DNA of 64,000 nucleotides from positions 122,985 through 186,984 of the forward strand of contig JAWPHD010004482.1 in the NCBI GenBank assembly GCA_037043455.1, written 5' to 3'. The position numbers and the translations under genes are program-made. Positions 1-9,053 of the stretch are shown piece by piece. Each line of letters starts with the position of its first letter. Position 1 is the stretch's first letter. Source of the stretch: Cyrtodaria siliqua (Eukaryota > Mollusca > Bivalvia > Adapedonta > Hiatellidae). A model generated the notes under the pieces. That model searched no databases and was not told where the DNA came from. It saw nothing but the letters and a program-made list of their open reading frames with translations.

Positions 1-3
1 GTG

Positions 4-2968
4 TTATCTGTTTTTTGACAACACATTTTTGATACCTTTGCATTTTTTCGTTTCGGTTTTATCAGCCAAAATGTAAGAGTATGATTTACTTCTCAATCCA
101 ACAAACTCTACGATTATTACACCACAAGCTTCGTCTTTCATTTTACCAATAACCGTTTTGTTATTATCAAAATAAAATTTACTTTTCGAATCATAATCAC
201 TGTTATCAAAATGTTCCCTATGCACCCTAGAACCGGTTTAAACCCCCAGTGGCCTACTTTGCCACTGACCATTCCAAGGCGGTAGCCCTATTGTCAACCC
301 TTTTATGTTTGTGATGTCGTTTGCTTTTATTATTACTTTTGCCTTCTTGTTTGTCTGTTTGCGTGTTTGTTTCTTTCTGTGTTTTGTGGTTGACTCTCCT
401 CCTTGAATGCTACTTTCCCTGTCCGATCTTTTAATATTTCTTTGTAAAGATCAGCATACACATCTTTTGTTCTAATTTCATAACATAGTGAATCAGTGTC
501 AGTAAACAATAGCTTGGCTTTTTCATTGTATTTGTTTTTAGTATAATTGTAGTAGAAATCATACATTAAGTATTTTGATAAGTCCAGAATACACATACCG
601 ACCTAACAGGGACGATTAAAGACCAGTCTTTCTTTATCCTATTGATGGCAATTACGTTTTCACTAAACATTTTACAAAAAATAAATGATGGTCTTGCTGC
701 ATATTGCAAAAGGACTTCCTCGTCATGCGTTAGCTTAACATTAATTCTTTTTCTCAAGTTCTCCATGGTTTTGCCAAAAACTGAATTATTCATAAGTTTC
801 AAGAATTATTTTTGAAAACATTTTTACCGCTGTCCTTTTTCTAGTATTGAAGTCAATGTACACTTTCAACCATTGTGACTCATCAAACTGGAGTATCCTA
901 TGTACTTTTTTCATAACTTTTCATACAGTTTTAAATTCCTGTAGTGTGTAACATATTTGTCCTTCTCCTTCAATGTTGTGACAAGTTTCTTTACTTTGCT
1001 CGGCCCCAAATCAAACTTCTTCTTCAAGTTTTTTCATTAGTCTGATAACCACTCGTCTTTTATTTCCAAAGTTTCCGGAGGGAGAGAGTAGTCATTATGC
1101 AATTCCTACAACTCTGCAGGATTTTCAAGATCACACTCAACAATATAATTTGATTTTCCTTTCCTTTCTCGAATTTGTCAAGCCATTCAAGATTTTAGCG
1201 TCAAGATACATTATGTATTTGCTTTCTTTACTGCTGTCATAGTTTTCCATATATTTATTATTAATTGTTAGCTTTTGAATATCTGGTCGCAATGTAATTA
1301 CGCCACCCCTTGGTCCTGTTTCTATGAACAAGTACTGATCGATATCGGTAATAAAATCAAGTTTAATTCCAGTCATTTTAAGGCATGCATCCCAAGCCAG
1401 TCCAGGACTGCCGAAGTAATGACAAGGATCTAACTTGTAGTACTCAAAGCACATTTTCCTGAAATTTTCAAAAACATCAGCCAGCAGCAAAACATCGCTT
1501 TTCAAATACAGATCATGATATTCTCCCATGTTTTTAATCTTAAATGTCTTCCATATTTTCCTAGCATGGTCATAATTTGCATCTGAGATGTACTCATCAT
1601 TTAATTGAGAATAAAAGCTTTTCTTTATCAGGCAGTTGTTTTTCTTTGAAGCGTTCAATGCTATCCACATACTAGTAATCATATGGGTAAATCCCTTTTC
1701 TTTTTATTAGTTCCATTTTGTCACCGGAGTATTCTTGTGAGGTATACTCAAACGATGGAATGTCTTTCACTAAGTTTTCGAGTTACTGGGACATAAACTG
1801 GGAACTATCGATAAACACTAAATTTTGCCCTAACATGAAAGCCATATACCTTTCCATATTATTTGGTATAACATTTATTCTTTTTTTTAAACTTTCCGAT
1901 GTGTTGCATTATGAAGTGAGAATCATATCCTCTCAAATTATGGAATACAACCGGTATTTTTTTAGTCAGCCTGAAACTAAGATTGCATGTATCATGAGCA
2001 CTTCTTCTAAACTTTCCATTTATATGGCAATGATCTCTAACTGCCCTATCACATGTTATATGACATAATATGAAAATTTTCAGCTGCTCTGATTTTTTTC
2101 TTCTTCTGCTGTCATCGTCAAATCTTTTTTAAAATATGTATTCATAGTTTTTTTACAATATATTTCTTCTTCTATCATTTTTTTTTCTAAAAACTTGTAA
2201 ACAGCGTTTGGTCCCCAGTATGTCACAACTGATTTGGAATATTTATCATCATAGCAACAACCAACCTTGTATTCGAAGCTGAAGAAATCAATATGTTGTT
2301 GGTATGCCTCCGTATACGAGTTTTCAGGATTATTTGAAGCTGAAGAAATACTTTCTGTTATTGCATCAAAGTCAGCATATATAACAAACGGATCCATTAA
2401 TCATAATTTTTAAAGTAAACCTTTTCATTTTCATTTGGCATTTTTATTGCCTATTTGCCGTCAAGTGAAAGGCGGTCAGGTTTGTGCTCTTTCAATACTT
2501 TTTCAGATGTAAAGCACTGTAAGCATGTTATGCAAAACCATTTTTTACTCTCGTACAATGTTTGAATAACATTAACCGGTTAAAACCTTTTATCCACATG
2601 TAATGATTTTTTTCTTGTTCAGTAATCAAAAGCATATCACATTCTTCCTCAGCTTTATTTTTTGATAAAAATAAAGGGTACACTCCATTATCCCCATTTC
2701 CAAATATATTAAAACATATATTATTTTGTTTTTCTATTTTTGGAATTTGCTTTATGGTAAATATAATTCCCTTGTAATCAAGATTATCAATATGCTTTTT
2801 GTACTTTGTTATTCTTTGGAGATCTTTTGCAGCAGGACATTTATATGCCAGATGGCACCACCTAAAGCATTCATTATCTTGTTCAATTTTTATATTTATT
2901 CGACCTTTTTTAGGATAAGAAAGAGTATGAGACTGGACCTTTGGAAACGGCCGAACACGACACGACAT
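4..2968 (-). pseudogene. Decayed family B DNA polymerase (viral/Polinton type)
   Basis: Fragments in several frames line up in order on the minus strand as one protein-primed-type family B DNA polymerase. The N-terminal piece (2968-2528) ends in a Cys/His zinc-finger-like stretch. 2397-2080 holds the first exonuclease motif (YADFDAIT). 2079-1683 holds a second exonuclease-type stretch around NLRGYDSHFI, broken by stops. 1682-1137 has YLKSDVLLLADVFE and a degraded palm motif A region. 802-566 has NNSVFGKTMENLRKR (motif B), and 596-438 has TDTDS (motif C, catalytic aspartates). 225-4 is the region after the palm. Breaks: several stops, a frameshift near 600, a degraded stretch 803-1136, and an inserted repeat at about 221-437. 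The piece is cut by the window edge. In the living element this enzyme would copy the element's own DNA; here it is dead. Family assignment rests on motifs only. Confidence 0.85.
221..437 (+). repeat. Solo copy of the ~200-bp repeat, inserted in the polymerase
   Basis: This copy starts at TGCACCCTAGAACCGG and ends near CTGTCCG. It matches the copies at 4342-4500 and 6442-6645 in the same orientation. The polymerase reading resumes on both sides (HFDNSDY below 220, KEILKDR above 438), so the insertion postdates the polymerase gene. The left edge is the same as in the 6442 copy, which suggests a defined mobile unit rather than random truncation. Confidence 0.75.
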
Positions 2969-3106
2969 AAGTTATTTTGTCAATTCTAAATAACAGCTAC
3001 CTCTCAAGGCTTATACTTCACCCTTTTTACATAATGCATATCGACTGATTCATTTACCAAGCCACTTCCCTCAGAAAGCCAGCTCCCAATTCTGCCAATA
3101 ATTTTA

Positions 3107-3415
3107 TTAGTTGCTGTATCTAACGCGTTTAATCTCGTTTTCACCTAAGATTATTGTTGCCAGGGATGCAAGGTAAGCTGTTTTGTATGTAGTTGTGGAA
3201 GCTGCATCTTTGTTTCCAACCGATTTAACGAAAGTCAGTTTCAAAGCAACACTCAATTTAAAACCAACCGCTCTTTTTAATTCCATCTTGAGGGATTCTG
3301 TGACTGTTTTTCGCGTCCGGCGAAGCTGAACAAATGTATCTGATCTTTCTACAATACCGACAGAAAACACCTTACTATATTGTTTCAGGGATTTTTCAAT
3401 TTCTTTGGCACTCAT
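3107..3415 (-). CDS. Small hypothetical protein of the virus-like element (102 aa)
   Basis: This is an intact minus-strand ORF (MSAKEIEKSLKQYSK...) between the polymerase fossil and the next small ORF, on the same strand. It has a basic, mixed hydrophobic/charged composition, with no signal peptide and no motif that I recognise. Its start is supported by a motif directly upstream (GGGCTTAAAAAATA, then TCTATATA, then ATG) that is shared with the ORF at 3505-3810. It is intact beside a ruined polymerase, either through chance or short length. No function is assigned. Confidence 0.5.
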   Translation of the reverse strand: MSAKEIEKSLKQYSKVFSVGIVERSDTFVQLRRTRKTVTESLKMELKRAVGFKLSVALKLTFVKSVGNKDAASTTTYKTAYLASLATIILGENEIKRVRYSN

Positions 3416-3455
3416 TATATAATAGGTATATAGAAAATATTTTTTAAGCCCAAAT
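3416..3455 (-). promoter_or_regulatory. Virus-like promoter motif upstream of the 102-aa ORF
   Basis: On the minus strand, GGGCTTAAAAAATA is followed by a short AT spacer and TCTATATA about 12-20 nt before the ATG. The same two blocks occur in the same order before the ORF ending at 3810. The TCTATA core in AT-rich DNA resembles the late promoter motif reported for the virophage Mavirus and its host virus CroV. That functional reading is inference. Confidence 0.5.
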
Positions 3456-3504
3456 TAATTATTTTAATTATTTTAATTAATTTTAACCAGCATAAATAAT
3501 AATA

Positions 3505-3810
3505 TCAATTCCCCTTTTTTAACAAAATGGTGTAGCGATCAATGAAAGAATTTATAGTTATTGGACCATTGGTTGCTAATGAGATTGTTTTATCACATAA
3601 TTTGTTTAATGTTTTTATATCCTGTTTTTTTATTTTCCACGGAAGTTCCATCTTTTGAGCCTTGGATATAATTCTTTCAGCCAAATCCTTCAAGTTTGCA
3701 AAAACTATTAGTTCTTTATCAATTCTGCGCATGTCTTCAAAATTAACTAATACAGTTTGTGCCATACGATCTTTTTTAAAGTTTTCTATTTCTTTTTCCA
3801 CGTGTGCCAT
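3505..3810 (-). CDS. Small hypothetical protein of the virus-like element (101 aa)
   Basis: This is an intact minus-strand ORF (MAHVEKEIENFKKDRMAQ...). It is lysine-rich and probably helical, with no transmembrane segment. It ends 89 bases from the start of the 102-aa ORF on the same strand. Upstream it carries the same GGGCTTAAAAAATA plus TCTATATA motif. I do not recognise the family; small accessory proteins are common in Polinton- and adintovirus-like elements. Confidence 0.5.
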   Translation of the reverse strand: MAHVEKEIENFKKDRMAQTVLVNFEDMRRIDKELIVFANLKDLAERIISKAQKMELPWKIKKQDIKTLNKLCDKTISLATNGPITINSFIDRYTILLKKGN

Positions 3811-3850
3811 GTAATATTATATAGATGTTTATTTTTTAAGCCCTTATTTA
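3811..3850 (-). promoter_or_regulatory. Virus-like promoter motif upstream of the 101-aa ORF
   Basis: The minus strand reads GGGCTTAAAAAATA, four bases, TCTATATA, eight bases, ATG. The 14-base first block and the 8-base second block are identical to those at 3416-3455. The intervening bases differ, which points to conserved short elements rather than a plain duplication. The plus-strand zinc-ribbon gene starts nearby at 3883, so this could be a divergent promoter region. Confidence 0.5.
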
Positions 3851-3882
3851 AAATAATAATAATAATATCATATGATATTATA

Positions 3883-4315
3883 ATGAATTGTAAATAGTGT
3901 AAAAAAGTTTTGGATGTTTTCGATTCGTTTGAAATTTGCATGGATTGTTTTTTATTTTACGTCGACAAAAAGACACATTGTAAAGATTGAGTTTGGTGCA
4001 GACTTTGTTACAACTGCACCTATGCATGTGCAAATTGTAATTATACTTGTGGAGTTTTTGATGGGGAACGTATTTGTTTTAATTGCGGAACCCACAACGG
4101 ATACGATCTTATTGCAGATTATCGGGGCGTTCGCAAGAAGAGCGTTTATCATAGAAAATACCATCTGGAAAAACGTTTAGAAAAGCATAATTTATCTCCT
4201 ACGGAGAAACAGAGATGCGAGGATTTGTGTTACAAAACTGGATTTTTTTTTAATACGCTAGGAGGCCGGAAAAGAACAATTAAATTTAATTACATTTTTT
4301 CTGAAAATAATTAAG
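3883..4315 (+). pseudogene. Decayed zinc-ribbon protein, VLTF3-like transcription factor
   Basis: Read from the ATG at 3883, this plus-strand frame shows several CxxC pairs (for example CMDC, CANC, CFNCG), then SVYHRKYHLEKRLEKH and a C-terminal KRTIKFNYIF-like block. A zinc ribbon followed by a Y-H-R-K-Y-H/E-K-R-L block resembles the poxvirus late transcription factor 3 (VLTF3) family found in many large DNA viruses and some Polinton relatives. It is broken by TAG at 3895-3897, TGA at 3988-3990 and a frame change near the T-run at 4243-4251. The family call is from memory of the pattern and is moderate. Confidence 0.45.
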
Positions 4316-4341
4316 TTATTAAAAATAACAAAGAAACAAAA

Positions 4342-4500
4342 CACTGACCGTTCCAAGGCGGTAGCCCTATTGTCAACCCGTTTGTGTTTGTGATGTCGTT
4401 TGCATTTATTATTGCTTTTGCCTTTTTGTTTGTCTGTTTGCGTGTTTGTTTCTGTGTTTTGTGGTTGACTGTCCTCCTTGAATGCTACTTTTACTGTCCG
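4342..4500 (+). repeat. ~200-bp repeat, copy 2 (upstream of reverse transcriptase)
   Basis: This copy matches the repeats at 221-437 and 6442-6645 but lacks their first ~37 bases. It lies just upstream of the reverse transcriptase fossil and in the same orientation as the downstream copy. That is the arrangement expected of the pseudo-LTRs of a Penelope-like element. Confidence 0.7.
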
Positions 4501-4540
4501 ATCTTTTTATATTTCTTGAAATAATTAATAATATCATTAG

Positions 4541-5940
4541 TTCCTGCAGATAAAGCAGCTAATAATGTAATTATTGTTTGACGCCTACATAACGTCAATG
4601 TTTTATCTCTGGAACTCGGCAGCACCAATTCGTATACTCCAGTTAATTCTACTGAGAATGATTTTGTTTCCGCATATATCACTCGGTGCACTACTTTCAA
4701 GGCTGGTGTAAACGATAAGCAAAATAAACTTCCTACTATGTACTGGATTCCTAAATTACATAAAAATCCGTATAAGGCTCGCTTTATTTCGAATTCTAGT
4801 GCCTGCACCACAACAAACATCTCCAAACTTTTAACTTCTTGTCTTACTGCCGTTAAAGATCACGTTAAACTATATTGTGATAAAAAACTTATGAAAACTC
4901 TGGGATTAATTTATTTTGGTCTATAAAAAATTCAGGAGACGTTCTTGATAAAAATGTCAATAAAGGTCAAGTTCCATCAATAAACACTTATGACTTCTCT
5001 ACAATATATACAACCTTACCACATCACCTTATTAAAGACAAGCTAATTTCTCTTATTCAAAAAACATTCGCTAGAGAAAATACTACATTTTTGGCATGTA
5101 ATAATAATAAAGCGTTTATTTACTAACGGCAGTTTAGACAATTATACTATGTGGACTTGCTATGAAGTTTGTGAAGCACTCATCTTCCTATTAGATAATA
5201 TTTTCGTCAGGTATGGAACCACCCTTTATAGACAAATCGTTTTATATCCCTATCATTACGAACTGTGCACCACTTGTCGCAGATTTGTTTTTATTTTGCT
5301 ATGAAAGAGATTTCATGTTGAGTATTTCACCAGATACCCAGGCAGATGTTATTGAAGCTTTTAATGACACCTCTCGGTATCTGGATGACATATTGAACAT
5401 TGACAACCCTTTCTTTTCAACTATGGATAATAATATTTATCCTAAATAACTTCAGCTTAATAAAGCTAATATATCTGATAATAACGCTTCTTTTCTTGAT
5501 TTAGATCTCTCGATTGAAAATGGTGAAATATTTAGCAAAATCTATGACAACAGAGATGATTTTAATTTTGACATTGTTAATTACCCCCACTTGGATGGGA
5601 TGTTCCCCGAGCAACTTATTATGGGTTACCGAATATCAGGGTTACCGTTACCATCAACCTTCGTAAAACCTTTGCAAAATTTTATGATCGTAACCCTGAT
5701 CTTCTTTCCAAATATAAAAGTAATTTAAGGACCCTTCTGCGACAAGGACTATAACAACCTGACTTCTATGGTGATGTGATTTATAAACTTCGTAAGATTC
5801 TTGGTCATGATCAGTTTTATACTATCTTTGTTAAACTTGTTTATCAAAAGAGGTTATGACCCTATCATTTTGCAACGTACTGCATGCTTGATGGTGGACC
5901 CTTTTACAGTTCGCCAGTATGCTTTCCTTTTTAAGTGTAC
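4541..5940 (+). pseudogene. Decayed reverse transcriptase, Penelope-like type
   Basis: Plus-strand fragments follow one another as a reverse transcriptase. VPADKAANNVIIV is at 4541, YWIPKLHKNPYKARFI at 4741, YDFSTIYTTLPHHLI near 4990, NCAPLVADLFLFCYE near 5257, and the catalytic RYLDDI near 5374. Downstream conserved text (LDLDLSIENGEIFSKIYD) follows near 5500. Stops and frameshifts fall between the blocks, for example near 4925, 5120, 5210 and 5449. The N-terminal part is missing. Known relatives are retroelement proteins common in molluscs and cnidarians. The Penelope-like call rests on the PKLHK block, the YLDD and the flanking direct repeats; another retroelement class is possible. Confidence 0.75.
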
Positions 5941-6441
5941 GATGATTGATTGATTGAATTGGATTTTATAGTCGCACCAACAGCTAAGGTCATATGGCGA
6001 CTTTCTAGCTTCCATTGGTGGAGGAAGACCCCAGGTGCCCCTCCGGGCAATTTTCGTGCACGGGCGGGCACCTGGGTAGAACCACCGACGTTCCGCAAGC
6101 CAGCTGGATTGTACGATGACCGGACAGGCTGTGGACTCTATGATGACGCCTACCTAAAGCCCAATAGGACGGTGGCGTTTAATGTTTGTCTATGATATTT
6201 CTTGTCGTGCCCTTAATGGTTTATTCTCTTGTTGCTCTGGCTTCTGCCAAGTCATTGAGTACCTTCAGTGTGGCTTTCTAGGCTATTGTTATTTTTTTGT
6301 ATTATATTTACACGAGCATATTTGTACTTATATTGCCTATTGATGCTGCCTTTTTGGTTAGAGATTAGATCATGGCGGGGATTTCTTTATTTACACTGTC
6401 CTTTTTTAATGGGATGACAGTAGGGTAAGTGTGAGGTTTGG
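5941..6441 (+). repeat. 3' region of the retroelement with a dispersed repeat block
   Basis: A short GATT microsatellite is followed by a GC-richer block (5975-6130, containing CCCCAGGTGCCC and GGGCACCTGGG, able to pair) and then an untranslated stretch leading directly into repeat copy 3. I see no convincing coding here. The block probably belongs to the 3' part of the retroelement or to a separate short insert. Confidence 0.45.
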
Positions 6442-6645
6442 TGCACCCTAGAACCGGTTTAAACCCCCAGTGGCCTTTGTTGCCACTGACCGTTCCAAGG
6501 CGGTAGCCCTATTGTCAACCCATTTTTGTTTGAGATGTCGTTTGCATTTTTTATTACTTTTGCCTTCTCGTTTGTCTGTTTGCGTGTTTGTTTTTGTGTT
6601 TTGTGGTTGACTGTCGTCCTTGAAAGCTGCTTTCCCTGTCCGATA
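6442..6645 (+). repeat. ~200-bp repeat, copy 3 (downstream of reverse transcriptase)
   Basis: It begins TGCACCCTAGAACCGG and ends near CTGTCCGAT. It is in the same orientation as copies 1 and 2. Together with copy 2 it brackets the reverse transcriptase fossil. Confidence 0.7.
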
Positions 6646-8043
6646 TTTGTATCTTTCCTTCTATAGTAGATGGTAACAGTTCAATGACTGTTTCAGTAAC
6701 ATCTTTCAGTGATTCATTATTCATACTAATAAGGTCCAATGCCCAATGTGTATCTCTAACAGTGTCGATGTGTCTTGAGTTTAACGTGTGTATTGGGTTT
6801 AACAGTCTGATAAACGGACACAGTTTTCTCATGAAATTAGTTTCGAACATCTGGAGATCAAACTGTTAATCCTTCCGTAGGACATCGCCAGGCTGTAGGT
6901 GGACATGTCCTGCTGGTCCAATGGACGGAACGGATGGTTTGAATTTCAAAGAGTACACAGTATATTTATATAACTGACAAGACACGTTCTGATTGCCAGA
7001 CAATTATTAAACGTTTATTAGTGCGTGTTTATTTCTATTGAATGTATTGATTCAAGAGTGACATGTAATGTCGGCTATATAATTCACTTTCTGGAATGGG
7101 ACACAATCCGACATTTGAAACGGGCAACGGTTTTTAATCCTTTGCCAAAGGCTTCGCTTTTCGTACGACTAAATTGCTTATAAATAGTATGCTAAATTAA
7201 GGTGAGACAGTTTGACAACTGCTAAACTATAGCAATGAATTATTTGTCTTCTGATACATATTCATTTAATGAAATTGTAAATAGCGTGCATGTATACTTG
7301 TTTTAATAGATGACTAAACAATCCTTTGATATTCCCAGGTACATGTACACATATATTTAATCACATTTCGCTACTTGATTATCTTTCATAGCATTTGCGC
7401 TCCTTTCCGGTATTTACTACACCTTGGGTCCAATAAGGATATTGAGCTTACTGAAACAGATAAATAATAACTCATTGAAAGTTAGTATTTCAATGCCACA
7501 GAAAGGCAGACCAAACAATCGTTATATCTCTTTGTATCTTGCATTTTTTAAACTCAGAAGGTTTGTTTCCAGCGCGTTTCCAATTGCTACTTTGTACGCT
7601 AGTTGTTTTACTGTTTAACTTGTATACACACTTTTGGACTTGGAATGTTTCGACCTTATTAACTTTTAGGATGTTATATCTTTATTTTGATAATCAATGA
7701 TACATTTCTCATACGTTTGAAAGATTATTTAAATTGAATTGCTCCCAATCATGGCGCACATAACCGGGTCGGTTTGCGGGAGAGGGAGCAGTGGGGCATT
7801 TGGCACGCAATCCACTAAAATCAGAGAAGTATTTTTATTTTATTTTACATGCCCCTGCTTTATTTGCACAGTCATGACAACTGTGGCTTAATGATAACAT
7901 GATCTGCATTTATTTGTTTTTGTTTTAAGATGGAATAAGAAAATTGTAAAAAGGTTGTGAACAGGTCCGAGAATGCTGCATTTCTGCACTTGTACCTTTT
8001 TCTAGCGCAGAGTTTATGGGATGACGAGTTGTCCATCGTCCGT
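6646..8043. other. Intergenic stretch, no gene recognised
   Basis: An open minus-strand frame runs from 6850 into the repeat; its non-repeat part (MFETNFMRKLCPFIRLL...) is not a family I know and a stop lies just upstream. The remainder is AT-rich with no supported feature. A non-coding first exon or promoter of AASDH may lie here, because the first coding exon is preceded by an acceptor at 8837-8839, but I cannot place it. Confidence 0.4.
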
Positions 8044-8400
8044 TCGTTAACTTTTACCTCGTTAAGACGATAGGGCCTTCATTTCCATCCGATCTTTATC
8101 AAACTTTAATAGATTTTTAATATCAAGTTCGAAAACCAGCCAGATCGGACTAGTAACAGCAGAGTTGTGGCCCTTGATTTAGTTAAAAATGCTATATTTT
8201 GCCTCGTTAAGATGATAGGGCGTTTGTTTTTCATCTGATCTTTACCAAACTTTACTGGATTACTGATATTAATGAAAGCTCGGACAAGTTCGAAAACCAG
8301 CCAAATCAGATCAGTAACAACGGAGTTATGGCCATTGATTAAGTTAAAAACGCTGTATTTTGCATGGTTAAGATGATAGGCATTCCTTTTTTATCTGTAC
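8044..8400 (+). repeat. Dispersed 'ATGGCCCTTGATTTAGTT' tandem repeat
   Basis: About two units of the family seen again at 13985-16442, 19425-20800, 55200-55380 and 63480-63650. Shared words are GATCTTTACCAAACTTTA, CCAGCCAGATCGGAC and GAGTTATGGCC. It is not coding. Confidence 0.7.
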
Positions 8401-8839
8401 CAGATTGTTAATGTCAATGAAAACTTGAACATGCCTATAAGTGCTCCCCTGCAAAAAAAAATCTAATCTAATCAAACATGATCTTCAGTTGTTTATATTT
8501 TTTCTGTAGATCTATACCATAATGTTAGCCATATGTTTATTTGTAAAATAACTTAACCATTTTCATCATTTTTATGCAAGAATAAGTGTCCTAAAGTTGG
8601 CTGGCATTGATAGTTATTTATAGGTTTAACAGGTTTTATTGCTGAGCCAATAAAAATGCAAAGATTTCCTAAATATAAATTAAATAGAAGTATTATAAGC
8701 TGCTTTTTCATTTAGGCTTCACCATTGTAATTGAATATGATTAATAACTCATTTAAAGCCTGGGAAACACCAAAAGAAATAAAAACATACAGCTAGATAT
8801 ATATGTTTTCTAAACTTGGCTTTCTGATTTTCTTTTCAG

Positions 8840-9053
8840 GTTATCTACTGCATACAGAACAGACTGCTGGATAGGAAGTTGTCCGCAAGTTTATTTATAA
8901 ACAATGGCATGTCTCCCGATGACAAATTATTCATTATTTGATTGTTTTATTGAGAATCTTTCTCAAAACAAAGACCGGCAAGCGCTTGTCTTTGATGATG
9001 GACAAGAAAAGAGAACTCTATCTTATCAAGAGTTATTGGACATGTCCAAGCAG
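8840..9053 (+). CDS. AASDH: AASDH exon with start codon (coding 8904-9053)
   Basis: The acceptor TTTTCTTTTCAG ends at 8839, so 8840-8903 is 5' untranslated and at least one upstream non-coding exon is expected. The ATG at 8904 begins MACLPMTNYSLFDCF. The donor is CAG|GTATTG at 9054, phase 0. It codes for 50 residues of the N-terminal adenylation subdomain. Confidence 0.85.

Noticed and set aside
1718..2068. 116-codon plus-strand open frame
   Set aside because: It is antisense to the exonuclease part of the decayed polymerase, whose motifs are on the minus strand.
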